A stretch of 64,000 bases of DNA, taken from Sulfuricella denitrificans. Its GTDB lineage: Bacteria; Pseudomonadota; Gammaproteobacteria; Burkholderiales; Sulfuricellaceae. Positions within the stretch are counted from its first letter, which is position 1; each line of letters opens with the position of its first letter. The stretch spans positions 62,001-126,000 of the forward strand of contig NSJJ01000005.1 in the NCBI GenBank assembly GCA_002632355.1. Direction: 5' to 3'. The notes beneath the pieces are model-generated. The model ran no database searches. It had not been told where the DNA came from and saw only the letters and a list, made by a program, of their open reading frames with translations. A program made the translations under genes and the position numbers. Shown here piece by piece: positions 37,303 to 46,264 of the stretch.

Positions 37303-39078
37303 ATGGCCCTGCCCAGCCACGAGCACAAACTTACGCTCGACGAAGTGCTGTCCGAACTGGTGGCGGATGGCCTCGTGCCGCAGGTGAATGCCGACAAGAT
37401 CAACTTCCCGGCACGCAACCTGGGGGGCATCAAGCTGCACCCGCTGGTGGCGGTAGCGGGCCAGAAATGGAAAAATCCGCACCCTCCATTCCAGAATCTG
37501 GATCTCGAAGAGCTGACCCAGTGGCTGGCAAAGAAGGTTGGCCTGCCCTATCAGCATATCGATCCGCTCAAGGTGGACGTGGCCTCGGTTGCCAAGGTCA
37601 TGTCGCATGCCTATGCCTCGCGCTTCATGCTCTTGCCGATCGCGGCAAGTTCACGTGAAGTGGTGGTGGCGACGGCCGAACCCTTCGAGCGCGAGTGGGA
37701 AAGGGAAGTAGGCCAGATGCTGCGTTGCGAGATTCGCCGTGTGATTGCGACTCCGGAACAGATCAAGCGTTATCTGCCGGAATTCTACAACCTGGCGCGT
37801 TCCATGAAGGGCGCGCTGAAAACCCATGAGGGCTCCGGCCAGACCGGGATAGTCAATTTCGAGCAGTTGGTGGAATTGTCGCGCAGCGGTCATCTCGACG
37901 CCAACGACCAGCATGTGGTGCAGATTGTGGACTGGCTGTTCCAGTACGCTTTCGAGCAGCGGGCCTCGGATATTCACCTTGAGCCACGGCGCGATGCGGG
38001 CAGCGTGCGCTTCCGCATCGATGGCGTGATGCATCAGGTTTATCAGATTCCCTCCCCGGTGGTCATCGCCATCACCAGCCGCATCAAGGGCCTGGGGCGC
38101 ATGGACATCGTCGAGAAACGCCGCCCGCAGGATGGCCGCATCAAGACACGCACGCCGGACGGCCAGGAAATCGAGTTGCGCCTCTCTACCATGCCCACCG
38201 CTTTTGGCGAGAAACTGGTGATGCGGATTTTCAATCCGGACGTGATCGTGCAGGACTTCAAGGATCTTGGTTTCGGCGAACAGGAAGAACAGCGCTGGAA
38301 CCAGATGGTCTCCCAGCCCAACGGCATCGTGCTGGTCACCGGACCGACCGGCTCGGGCAAGACCACGACACTGTATTCCACACTGCGTACTCTGGCCCAG
38401 CCGGAAGTCAACGTCTGCACGGTGGAAGATCCCATCGAGATGGTCATGCCGCAATTCAACCAGATGCAGGTGCAGCACAATATCGGGCTGGACTTTGCCA
38501 GCGGCATCCGCACCCTGATGCGCCAGGACCCGGACATCATCATGGTGGGCGAGATACGCGATCTGGAAACGGCGGAAATGGCCATTCAGGCAGCCCTGAC
38601 CGGTCACCTGGTGCTCTCCACCCTGCATACCAACGATGCCCCTTCGGCAATCACCCGTCTGCTCGATCTGGGCGTACCCGGCTATCTCATCAACTCCACC
38701 TTGCTGGGCGTACTTGGTCAGCGCCTGGTTCGCACCCTGTGTCCGCACTGCAGGGAAAAATCCGCCATCGACGAGGACGCCTGGAACGCCATGGTTGCGC
38801 CCTGGAAAGCCTCGCCGCCAGCAAGCATCAACGAACCCAAGGGGTGCCTGGAATGCCGCATGACCGGCTATCTTGGCCGCTCCGGCATTTATGAAATCAT
38901 GCTTCTTTCACCGGCGGTGAAAAAGCTGGTTGCCGGATCTGCCGATATCGCCCCGATCAGGGAACAGGCTTACAAGGAAGGCATGAGGCCGTTGCGCATC
39001 AGCGGCGCGCAGAAAGTGGCTGCGGGGATTACCACCATGGACGAGGTGCTGCGCGTTACCCCCCCGCCGGGACAATAG
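37303..39078 (+). CDS. Orphan GspE/PilB-type ATPase
   Basis: The 591-residue ATPase has Walker A GPTGSGKT (347-354), Walker B in DPDIIMVGEIRD (near 408), an ASDIHLEP Asp box, and a zinc site starting CPHC with CLEC downstream. The N-terminal 170 residues are unlike the MshEN layout of the ATPase at 6207. No secretin, platform or pilin genes lie next to it, so it may serve the MSHA-type locus at the right edge, which shows no ATPase after mshN in this window, or a T2SS elsewhere. The ATG is two bases after the ilvD stop. Confidence 0.9.
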   Translation: MALPSHEHKLTLDEVLSELVADGLVPQVNADKINFPARNLGGIKLHPLVAVAGQKWKNPHPPFQNLDLEELTQWLAKKVGLPYQHIDPLKVDVASVAKVMSHAYASRFMLLPIAASSREVVVATAEPFEREWEREVGQMLRCEIRRVIATPEQIKRYLPEFYNLARSMKGALKTHEGSGQTGIVNFEQLVELSRSGHLDANDQHVVQIVDWLFQYAFEQRASDIHLEPRRDAGSVRFRIDGVMHQVYQIPSPVVIAITSRIKGLGRMDIVEKRRPQDGRIKTRTPDGQEIELRLSTMPTAFGEKLVMRIFNPDVIVQDFKDLGFGEQEEQRWNQMVSQPNGIVLVTGPTGSGKTTTLYSTLRTLAQPEVNVCTVEDPIEMVMPQFNQMQVQHNIGLDFASGIRTLMRQDPDIIMVGEIRDLETAEMAIQAALTGHLVLSTLHTNDAPSAITRLLDLGVPGYLINSTLLGVLGQRLVRTLCPHCREKSAIDEDAWNAMVAPWKASPPASINEPKGCLECRMTGYLGRSGIYEIMLLSPAVKKLVAGSADIAPIREQAYKEGMRPLRISGAQKVAAGITTMDEVLRVTPPPGQ

Positions 39079-39149
39079 TAGCCAGGGCGGGCGGCTATTC
39101 AGAATCTGTTTTTGTTCAGGTTTCTGTCAGCTTGTGTGTGCGAAAATTC

Positions 39150-39177
39150 TTGCAATGGCAGCAGGTTGGTTTAAGAT
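39150..39177 (+). promoter_or_regulatory. Putative sigma-70 promoter for the cytochrome c gene
   Basis: TTGCAA (39150-39155) and TAAGAT (39172-39177) are spaced 16 bases apart. The start of transcription would be near 39184, leaving a 60-base leader with GAGGAG before the ATG at 39245. Both boxes are good but not perfect matches. Confidence 0.45.
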
Positions 39178-39244
39178 AACCAGCTCCAGAATGAGTGGTT
39201 TTGTTGCAGAGTTATTATTTACTATGTTTTTTGAGGAGTCGATT

Positions 39245-39574
39245 ATGAAAGCTACCTGGTTGGGAATGGCCGCTGCGGCCGCTGTGCTGGTTTCCGGTTA
39301 CGCCAATGCTGCTGATGAAGCAGCCATGGCAGCGTTGGCACAGAAAAGTGCCTGCATGAGTTGCCACAACTTTGACAAGAAAATTGTCGGCCCGGCTTAC
39401 AAGGACGTGGCTGCCAAATACAAGGGCGACAAGGGCGCTGAAGCCAAGCTGGCCGCCAAGGTAAAAGCCGGCGGCAAGGGCGCATGGGGCGAAATCCCGA
39501 TGCCTCCTAACGCTGCAGTCAAGGACGAGGACATCAAGTCTCTGGTTCACTGGATTCTGACCCGCAAGTACTAA
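39245..39574 (+). CDS. Small periplasmic monohaem cytochrome c (c551/c552 type)
   Basis: The 109-residue protein has a cleavable signal peptide (about 1-22, ending ANAAD), one haem motif CMSCH near residue 37, and the sixth-ligand Met in the phrase GEIPMPPN. The layout KIVGPAYKDVAAKYKG is typical of class I cytochrome c551/c552. Such proteins carry electrons to terminal oxidases such as the cbb3 enzyme encoded further right, or to nitrite reductases. It stands alone, with a promoter upstream and a strong terminator downstream. Confidence 0.94.
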   Translation: MKATWLGMAAAAAVLVSGYANAADEAAMAALAQKSACMSCHNFDKKIVGPAYKDVAAKYKGDKGAEAKLAAKVKAGGKGAWGEIPMPPNAAVKDEDIKSLVHWILTRKY

Positions 39575-39596
39575 GCCGCAAGCGTATTCAGCGGTT

Positions 39597-39629
39597 AAAA
39601 GCCAGCCTTCGGGCTGGCTTTTGTTTTTT
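39597..39629 (+). terminator. Rho-independent terminator after cytochrome c gene
   Basis: AAAAGCCAGCC (39597-39607) pairs with GGCTGGCTTTT (39612-39622) around a TTCG loop, followed by a T-rich run. This is a textbook intrinsic terminator 22 bases after the stop codon. Confidence 0.93.
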
Positions 39630-39695
39630 GGAACACGGAAATTTCTATAGAATAGAGCGCTTGATGAATCAAACGATGATTTTGGGGAGAACAAA

Positions 39696-40865
39696 TTGAA
39701 ATCACGCCTGCTTGCCGTGCTGCTCGCTACCATGCTGTTCAATCTTGCCGCTTGCGGCAAGAAAGATACCGCGCCAGGCGCGGATGGGGCTGTGGTGGTA
39801 AAAATAGGCTCGATTCAGCCGCTTACCGGACCGCAATCGCATCTCGGCAAAGATAACGAGAACGGCACGCGCATGGCGATCGACGACGCCAATGCGAAGG
39901 GCATCAGCATCGGCGGCAAGAAAGTCCGCTTCGAACTCTTCAGCGAGGACGATCAGGCTGATCCGAAAACAGCCACCATCGTGGCGCAAAAAATGGTGGA
40001 TGAGAAAGTGAATGGCATCATCGGTCACCTCAATTCCGGCACCACCATCCCGGCCTCGAAAATCTATTTCGATGCCGGCATCGTGCAGATTTCTCCTTCC
40101 GCTACAAACCCAAAATACACCGAGCAGGGTTTCAGGACCGCGTTCCGCGTGATGCCCAATGATGTGCAGCAGGGCAAGGCACTGGGCGATTTCGCCGTGA
40201 CCCGGCTTGGGGCAAAGAGAGTTGCCATCATCGATGACCGCACGGCCTACGGACAAGGCCTGGCAGACCAGTTCGGGGCGGCTGCAAAGGCGGCCGGTGC
40301 GGAGATCGTCACTCGCCAGTACACCACGGACAAATCTACGGACTTCATGGCGATTCTGACTGCGGTGAAATCTGAAAACGCTGACGTGCTGTTTTTCGGC
40401 GGCATGGATGCCCAGGGCGGACCGATGATGAAACAGTTCAAGACCCTGGGGCTGAACGCGAAATTCCTCATGGGCGATGGCGGCAGCACGCCGGAATTCA
40501 TCAAACTGGCTGCGGGTAGCGCCGAAGGGGCCTATAGCTCCCTGCCCGGCCTGCCGCTGGACAAGATGCCGGGTGGCAAAGCATTCGGTGACAAGTTCAC
40601 TGCCAAATACGGCCAGATCCAGCTCTATGCCCCATATTGCTATGATGCCGTGAGCGTCATGATTGCCGCCATGCAGAAGGCCGACTCCATTGACCCGGCG
40701 AAGTATTTACCGGTATTGGCCAGCATCGTTTATGACGGAGTGACGGCAAAAATCAGTTTCGACACAAAGGGCGACATCAAGGATGGCGCGATCACCCTGT
40801 ATCAGGTGAAAAATGGCAAGTGGGAGGTGCTGGAAACGGTGGGTGGCGCCGAACCGGCCAAGTAA
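39696..40865 (+). CDS. livJ: Branched-chain amino acid-type ABC transporter, substrate-binding lipoprotein
   Basis: The 389-residue protein is a Peripla_BP_6 family binding protein with lipobox LAAC (Cys20), so it is likely membrane-anchored. Family phrases include GSIQPLTGPQSHLGKDNENG, NGIIGHLNSG and FFGGMDAQGG. The start is TTG at 39696, with GGGGAG 7 bases upstream. It heads a five-gene operon with both permeases and both ATPases. The name reflects the family; amides, urea or other small ligands are also taken up by such systems, so the true substrate is open. Confidence 0.92.
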   Translation: MKSRLLAVLLATMLFNLAACGKKDTAPGADGAVVVKIGSIQPLTGPQSHLGKDNENGTRMAIDDANAKGISIGGKKVRFELFSEDDQADPKTATIVAQKMVDEKVNGIIGHLNSGTTIPASKIYFDAGIVQISPSATNPKYTEQGFRTAFRVMPNDVQQGKALGDFAVTRLGAKRVAIIDDRTAYGQGLADQFGAAAKAAGAEIVTRQYTTDKSTDFMAILTAVKSENADVLFFGGMDAQGGPMMKQFKTLGLNAKFLMGDGGSTPEFIKLAAGSAEGAYSSLPGLPLDKMPGGKAFGDKFTAKYGQIQLYAPYCYDAVSVMIAAMQKADSIDPAKYLPVLASIVYDGVTAKISFDTKGDIKDGAITLYQVKNGKWEVLETVGGAEPAK

Positions 40866-40871
40866 TTTATC

Positions 40872-41801
40872 TTGGATATCTTTCTCCAGCAGCTCATCAA
40901 CGGCCTGGTCCTGGGCAGTGTCTATGCTCTGATCGCGCTGGGCTACACCATGGTTTACGGCATCCTCGAACTGATCAATTTTGCTCATGGCGAAGTGGTG
41001 ATGATCGGCGCCATGGTGACGCTGGCGGTGGTCAACATGCTGATGGCCAGCGGCGTCGATCTGCCCGGCCTCATGATCGTCGCAGCCGGACTGCTGGTGG
41101 CGGTCGCCGTATGCATGGCGCTGGGCTTCGTCATAGAGCGCATTGCCTACCGGCCCCTGCGCCGCGCGCCGCGCCTGGCGCCCCTGATCACTGCCATCGG
41201 CGTTTCCATCGTGCTGCAGAATGTGGCCATGCTGATCTGGGGCCGTCAGTACATCTCCTTTCCGCCCATCCTGCCGTCCACACGTCACGACATCGCCGGG
41301 GCGGGCATTACCGACCTGCAAATTTTTATCTTTGTGCTGGCGCTGGTATTGATGGCGGGTCTGGTGTTGCTGGTGCAGAGAACCCGCATCGGCCGCGCCA
41401 TGCGTGCAACCGCGCAGGCACCTGAAATCGCCGGCCTGATGGGGGTGAACGTCAACGCCGTGATTTCGTTTACCTTTATTCTCGGCTCGGCGCTGGCTGC
41501 CATCGCCGGGGTGATGGTGAGTGCATACTACGGCATTGCGCACTATTACATGGGCTTTCTGCTCGGCCTCAAAGCCTTTACCGCAGCGGTCCTGGGCGGC
41601 ATCGGCAACATCGCCGGCGCCATGCTGGGCGGCTTGTTGCTAGGCGTGATAGAGAGCATGGCCGCTGGCTATATCGGAGATCTCACCGGTGGCTTCCTTG
41701 GCAGTCATTACCAGGACGTGTTTGCCTTTTTTGTCCTGATCGGGGTGCTGGTGTTCCGGCCCTCCGGCCTGCTCGGCGAGCGGGTGGCAGAACGGCCATG
41801 A
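40872..41801 (+). CDS. livH: Branched-chain amino acid ABC transporter permease LivH
   Basis: The 309-residue permease has about eight hydrophobic spans and the family start LQQLINGLVLGSVYALIALG, with GYTMVYGILELINFAHGE following. GIGNIAGAMLGGLLLGVIE near the C-terminus is the conserved cytoplasmic loop. It uses a TTG start at 40872, six bases after livJ. It pairs with LivM to form the channel. Confidence 0.95.
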   Translation: MDIFLQQLINGLVLGSVYALIALGYTMVYGILELINFAHGEVVMIGAMVTLAVVNMLMASGVDLPGLMIVAAGLLVAVAVCMALGFVIERIAYRPLRRAPRLAPLITAIGVSIVLQNVAMLIWGRQYISFPPILPSTRHDIAGAGITDLQIFIFVLALVLMAGLVLLVQRTRIGRAMRATAQAPEIAGLMGVNVNAVISFTFILGSALAAIAGVMVSAYYGIAHYYMGFLLGLKAFTAAVLGGIGNIAGAMLGGLLLGVIESMAAGYIGDLTGGFLGSHYQDVFAFFVLIGVLVFRPSGLLGERVAERP

Positions 41802-42913
41802 ACTGGAGCAAACTCAAATCCGACCGCCGTATTGCGTATGTAGCATTCATCGCACTCGGACTGGTGTTGGCCGTTGCGCCTTTCCTGGTGGGCGCCGGAC
41901 TGGGCAACGGCTGGGTACGTATCCTGGATTTTGTCCTGCTCTACATCATGCTGGCGCTGGGCTTGAACATCGTGGTCGGCTATGCCGGCCTGCTCGATCT
42001 GGGCTATGTCGCCTTCTACGCTGTCGGCGCCTATCTTTATGCCCTGCTGGCTTCGCCGCACTTTGGCCTGCATCTCCCTGCCTGGTTCATCCTGCCGCTA
42101 GGGGCGCTGGCTGCCGGAATGTTCGGCATGATGCTGGGCACACCGACCCTGAGGCTGCGTGGAGACTATCTGGCCATCGTGACGCTGGGCTTCGGCGAGA
42201 TCATCCGTATTTTTCTCAACAACCTCAACTCGCCGGTGAACATCACCAACGGGCCGCAGGGCATCAGCATGATCGACCCGATCGGCGCTGGCGGGGCTTC
42301 GCTCAGCCAGTCATTCGAGCTGTTCGGCATGCAGGTGCCCGGCATTTATGCCTATTACTACCTGTTCCTGGCGATGGCACTGCTGGTCGTGTTCATCTCG
42401 TTGCGCCTGCAGGATTCGCGCATCGGGCGCGCGTGGGTGGCGATCCGCGAAGACGAGGTTGCAGCCGAAGCGATGGGCATCAATACGCGCAACATCAAAT
42501 TGCTGGCTTTCGCCATGGGTGCGAGTTTTGGCGGCATTTCCGGAGGGCTGTTCGCCGGTTTCCAGGGCTTCGTCAGCCCGGAAAGTTTCAACCTGATGGA
42601 ATCCATCATGATTCTGTGCATGGTGGTCCTGGGGGGGATGGGGCATATCCCTGGCGTGATTCTGGGGGCCATCCTGCTGACCGTCCTGCCCGAAGCACTG
42701 CGCTATATCGGCCCGCTTGAAGAATTTTTTTTCGGGCGCGTAGTAGTTGACCCGGCCGATCTGCGCATGCTGATTTTCGGCCTGGCGCTGATTGTGGTAA
42801 TGATTTTTCGCCCCGCCGGGCTGTGGCCGTCGAAGGTACGCCGGCGCGAATTCAGTAGCGAGGCCGAGGTGCTTGCTCACGAGCAGGAGGCGCTGTATGA
42901 CGCCAGCAAGTGA
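41798..42913 (+). CDS. livM: Branched-chain amino acid ABC transporter permease LivM
   Basis: The 371-residue permease has many spans, with ALGLNIVVGYAGLLDLGYVAF near residue 50 and ALRYIGP close to the C-terminus. An extra cytoplasmic tail rich in Glu and Arg ends the protein. The ATG overlaps the livH stop (ATGA), and the C-terminus overlaps the livG start by 17 bases. Confidence 0.95.
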   Translation: MNWSKLKSDRRIAYVAFIALGLVLAVAPFLVGAGLGNGWVRILDFVLLYIMLALGLNIVVGYAGLLDLGYVAFYAVGAYLYALLASPHFGLHLPAWFILPLGALAAGMFGMMLGTPTLRLRGDYLAIVTLGFGEIIRIFLNNLNSPVNITNGPQGISMIDPIGAGGASLSQSFELFGMQVPGIYAYYYLFLAMALLVVFISLRLQDSRIGRAWVAIREDEVAAEAMGINTRNIKLLAFAMGASFGGISGGLFAGFQGFVSPESFNLMESIMILCMVVLGGMGHIPGVILGAILLTVLPEALRYIGPLEEFFFGRVVVDPADLRMLIFGLALIVVMIFRPAGLWPSKVRRREFSSEAEVLAHEQEALYDASK

Positions 42914-43676
42914 TGCCTTGTTGTCTGCGGAAAATGTGAGCAAACACTTTGGCGGGGTGGCAGCGCTGAACGATGTTTCCTTCAGCATCAGGCAGAGCGA
43001 GATTTTTGGTTTGATTGGGCCCAACGGTGCGGGCAAAACCACGCTCTTCAATGTACTCACCGGACTGTACACGCTGAGCGCTGGGCATATTACACTGGAC
43101 GGTCACGCCATTCACGGCCGGAAACCCAGTCATGTGACGCGTCTGGGACTGGCGCGGACCTTCCAGAATATCCGCCTTTTCGCCAACATGAGCGCGCTGG
43201 AAAACGTCATGGTGGGATGTCATGTGCGTACCCGCGCAGGCGTACTGGGCGCCATCCTGCGTGGCGCCGGAACGCGTGCGGAAGAAACAGGCATTCTCCA
43301 GCGCGCACATGAGCTTCTTTCCTATGTAGGCATCACCAAACACTCGCAGGTGCTGGCAAAAAACCTCTCTTATGGTGATCAGCGCCGTCTGGAAATCGCT
43401 CGTGCGCTGGCTACGGAACCCAAACTGCTGGCGCTCGACGAACCGGCTGCGGGCATGAATGCGAGCGAAACGGCGACACTGGAACATCTTTTACAAACCA
43501 TTCGCGCCGATGGCGTGACCCTGCTGCTGATCGAGCACGACATGAAGCTGGTGATGAGCCTGTGTGACCGGGTTGCCGTACTGGATTATGGAAAGAAAAT
43601 TGCCGAGGGCGCTCCTGCCGAAATCCAGCGCGACCCGCAGGTAATCGAGGCCTACCTGGGCGGGAGCGTGACATGA
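42897..43676 (+). CDS. livG: Branched-chain amino acid ABC transporter ATPase LivG
   Basis: The 259-residue ATPase has Walker A GPNGAGKTT, Q-loop, the signature LSYGDQRRLEIARAL, and Walker B LLALDEPAAGMN, the LivG hallmark. I chose ATG 42897 with GGAGG upstream, inside the end of livM; a frame from 42873 adds residues with no family support. Confidence 0.95.
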   Translation: MTPASDALLSAENVSKHFGGVAALNDVSFSIRQSEIFGLIGPNGAGKTTLFNVLTGLYTLSAGHITLDGHAIHGRKPSHVTRLGLARTFQNIRLFANMSALENVMVGCHVRTRAGVLGAILRGAGTRAEETGILQRAHELLSYVGITKHSQVLAKNLSYGDQRRLEIARALATEPKLLALDEPAAGMNASETATLEHLLQTIRADGVTLLLIEHDMKLVMSLCDRVAVLDYGKKIAEGAPAEIQRDPQVIEAYLGGSVT

Positions 43677-44380
43677 GCCTGCTAGAAGTTCACGACCTGA
43701 ACGTTTCTTATGGCGGGATCAAGGCGGTCCGGGGCATCAGTCTTGAAATCGCTGCAGGCGAGCTGGTGTGCCTGATCGGTGCAAATGGCGCGGGCAAATC
43801 CACGACACTCAAGGCGCTGGCGCGACTTCTTCCTGCCAGCGGAAAAATTCTTTATCAAGGCAGATCCATCGTCCAGATGCCGGTATACGACCTGGTACGT
43901 CAGGGGATCGCGCTGGTGCCGGAGGGGCGGGGGATTTTCGGTCGCCTCAAGGTTGAGGAAAATCTGCTCATGGGCGCATACAGCCGCAGCGATATACATG
44001 GCATCCGGCGCGATCTTGATCATTCCTACCACCTTTTTCCACGCCTGTTCGAACGCAAAACCCAACAGGCCGGCACGCTTTCCGGGGGAGAACAACAGAT
44101 GCTCGCCATTGCTCGCGCCCTGATGAGTCGCCCGCGCCTGCTGTTGCTTGACGAGCCGAGCATGGGGCTTGCTCCCTTGATGGTTAACAAGATATTTGAC
44201 ACCATTCGCGCCATTTCTGCAGATGGCGTGACCATCCTGCTGGTGGAACAGAATGCCAGACTGGCGCTGGATGTCAGCCATCGCGCTTACGTCATGGAAG
44301 GCGGGACGATTTGCCTCTCCGGAGAGGCTTCCACGCTACTCGATGATCCGCAGGTGCGCCACGCCTATCTGGGCGAATAA
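43673..44380 (+). CDS. livF: Branched-chain amino acid ABC transporter ATPase LivF
   Basis: The 235-residue ATPase has Walker A GANGAGKST, signature LSGGEQQMLAIARAL and Walker B LLLLDEPSMGLAP, all typical of LivF. The ATG overlaps the livG stop (ATGA). It closes the liv-type operon. Confidence 0.95.
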   Translation: MSLLEVHDLNVSYGGIKAVRGISLEIAAGELVCLIGANGAGKSTTLKALARLLPASGKILYQGRSIVQMPVYDLVRQGIALVPEGRGIFGRLKVEENLLMGAYSRSDIHGIRRDLDHSYHLFPRLFERKTQQAGTLSGGEQQMLAIARALMSRPRLLLLDEPSMGLAPLMVNKIFDTIRAISADGVTILLVEQNARLALDVSHRAYVMEGGTICLSGEASTLLDDPQVRHAYLGE

Positions 44381-44430
44381 GCGTGCGGCCAAAGCCAGGC
44401 CCCGTAATTTCCTGAATTGCGAGTAAATGA

Positions 44431-45192
44431 ATGTCTTTTCGCACGCTCCGTATCCTGTTTCTGCTGTTTTCTCTAGTCATCATATCTGGCATCACCTATT
44501 GGGAAAGCATGGTGGTAAGGAACTGGCACAGGCCGATGGAGGTGGCCATATATCCGGTAAACGGTGACGGCTCCGGGGAAGTGGATAAATATATCAGCGC
44601 CCTGAAGCAGGATGATTTTTCAGAAATTGGACTTTTCATTGCAAGCCAGTCCGAGCGTTATCGGGGCAAAAGCCTGCCTGCAGTTAACATCCGTCTGGCC
44701 GAAACAATCAGAACCCTGCCGCCTTCTTTTCCGGAAGGACCTCGCTCCACTTTCTCTGCCGTCAAGTGGAGCCTGTCGTTGCGCCGTTTCGCTTTTGAAC
44801 ATACTCCCTTCTGGCGCAGCCTCGGCGTTATCCGGCTGTTTGTTGTATATCACCTGGGTGAGGATGGTGTGCCGCTGCAGCACTCGCTCGGACTTCATAA
44901 AGGCCTGGTGGGTGTGGTGCATGCATTTGCGCTGGACCGGCAGAAGGCACAGAACAACGTGGTTATCACACATGAACTGTTTCATGCCCTGGGAGCATCG
45001 GACAAATATGACACGGCGAATCAGCCGATTTACCCTGAAGGTTTCGCAGACCGTGAAGGCCCGCGCTACCCGCAGCATATGGCTGAAATCATGGCAGGGA
45101 GGATCGCCATAACACCTGAAGTAGCGCGCATCCCCGCTGGCCTGGAGGAGTGCGTGGTGGGATACAAGACGGCCTGGGAAATCAACTGGTGA
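44431..45192 (+). CDS. Membrane-anchored metzincin-like zinc metalloprotease (predicted)
   Basis: The 253-residue protein has an N-terminal membrane anchor (about 4-24) and then a domain I do not recognise overall. At residues 181-191 it reads HELFHALGASD, which fits the metzincin zinc motif HExxHxxGxxD, with Asp as third ligand as in snapalysin-type enzymes. Catalysis is thus plausible, with Glu182 as base. The protein would face the periplasm. It lies 50 bases after livF and 132 bases before rpoH. Substrate unknown. Confidence 0.72.
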   Translation: MSFRTLRILFLLFSLVIISGITYWESMVVRNWHRPMEVAIYPVNGDGSGEVDKYISALKQDDFSEIGLFIASQSERYRGKSLPAVNIRLAETIRTLPPSFPEGPRSTFSAVKWSLSLRRFAFEHTPFWRSLGVIRLFVVYHLGEDGVPLQHSLGLHKGLVGVVHAFALDRQKAQNNVVITHELFHALGASDKYDTANQPIYPEGFADREGPRYPQHMAEIMAGRIAITPEVARIPAGLEECVVGYKTAWEINW

Positions 45193-45255
45193 TGCAGCGC
45201 GCCATCATCCGCCACAGGTCAACCGTGAAAGCGTGTGAGGAAGTCTTTAATACTT

Positions 45256-45282
45256 GAACTTTTTACTGTACTATCACTCTCA
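45256..45282 (+). promoter_or_regulatory. Candidate sigma-E-type promoter of rpoH
   Basis: GAACTT (45256-45261) and TCTCA (45278-45282) are separated by 16 bases, the same spacing as the sigma-E promoter P3 of E. coli rpoH, which has GAACTT and TCTGA. An extended -10 (TGCTAAAAT, 45292-45300) lies further down and may form a second, sigma-70 promoter. Confidence 0.5.
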
Positions 45283-45324
45283 TTGATCGAGTGCTAAAAT
45301 ATTCGCGTAAGGAGAAACCAATTT

Positions 45325-46176
45325 ATGACAGACGCTCTTACCTTTCCCGTTCCGAGTTCGGCAGGCAGCCTGGAAAGTTACATCCAGTCCGTCAGGGCAA
45401 TGCCCCTGCTGACACCCGAAGAAGAGCATGACTACGCAATGCGCCTGAAGCGTGACAATGATGTCGAAGCTGCTCGCATGCTGGTGATGTCGCATCTGCG
45501 TGTTGTTGTGAGCATTGCCCGGGGCTATCTCGGCTACGGGCTGCCTCAGGCAGACCTGATTCAGGAAGGCAACATCGGTTTGATGAAAGCGGTCAAGCGC
45601 TTTGACCCTGATCGCGGGGTGCGGCTGGTTTCATTTGCCGTGCACTGGATCAAGGCCGAGATTCATGAATTCATCCTGCGCAACTGGCGCCTGGTCAAGA
45701 TTGCAACCACCAAGGCTCAGCGTAAACTATTCTTCAACCTGCGCAGTCTGAAGCAGAGCCTGGGTACCCTTAACCACGAAGAAGTTCAAACCATGGCACG
45801 CCAGCTCGGCGTCAAGCCAGAGGAAGTGGTTGAAATGGAGACTCGTCTCACAGGTCAGGATGTTGCCCTGGAAGGCAACAATTCGGATGAGGAGGACAGC
45901 TTCGGCCCGATTTCATACCTGGTGGACCCCAGCGCCGAACCTTCTGCGCAGCTCGAGCAGGACGATACTGCACGTCGCCACAGCGAAGGTCTGGCAGCCG
46001 CGCTGTCCAGCCTTGATCAACGTAGCCGTCGTATTATCGAAGCACGCTGGCTGCAGGAAGATGGCGGCTCCACACTGCATGAACTGGCTGCGGAGTATGG
46101 CGTATCCGCCGAGCGCATCCGCCAGATCGAGCAGAAGGCCATGCAGAAGATGAAAGTGTTGATTGGAGAAAACTGA
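45325..46176 (+). CDS. rpoH: RNA polymerase heat-shock sigma factor RpoH
   Basis: The 283-residue sigma factor carries region 2 (HLRVVVSIARGY, DLIQEGNIGLMKAVKRFDP), the RpoH box QRKLFFNLR, and region 4 (EYGVSAERIRQIEQKAMQKM). It directs transcription of chaperone and protease genes on heat or envelope stress. AAGGAGAAACC sits before the ATG. A candidate sigma-E promoter precedes it, which would link it to envelope stress. Confidence 0.97.
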   Translation: MTDALTFPVPSSAGSLESYIQSVRAMPLLTPEEEHDYAMRLKRDNDVEAARMLVMSHLRVVVSIARGYLGYGLPQADLIQEGNIGLMKAVKRFDPDRGVRLVSFAVHWIKAEIHEFILRNWRLVKIATTKAQRKLFFNLRSLKQSLGTLNHEEVQTMARQLGVKPEEVVEMETRLTGQDVALEGNNSDEEDSFGPISYLVDPSAEPSAQLEQDDTARRHSEGLAAALSSLDQRSRRIIEARWLQEDGGSTLHELAAEYGVSAERIRQIEQKAMQKMKVLIGEN

Positions 46177-46211
46177 TTCGTTCCGGAGCGTTTTTAAGCC
46201 CGGCATAAACG

Positions 46212-46244
46212 AAAAAGGCGCTGTGTAAAAACAGCGCCTTTTTT
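46212..46244. terminator. Bidirectional rho-independent terminator
   Basis: AAGGCGCTGT (46215-46224) pairs with ACAGCGCCTT (46231-46240). T-runs follow in both directions, so it can end both rpoH (plus) and the cco operon (minus). Confidence 0.92.
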
Positions 46245-46264
46245 AATGTTCTTCGTTCCCCTGA

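Noticed and set aside
37651-38748. A 365-codon antisense frame in the orphan ATPase gene
   Set aside because: The opposite strand encodes a full GspE-type ATPase with all motifs; no start signal or domain supports the antisense frame.
39661-39672. TTGATGAATCAA, looking like an Fnr box before livJ
   Set aside because: The half-sites are separated by two bases, not four, so Fnr could not bind in its usual geometry.
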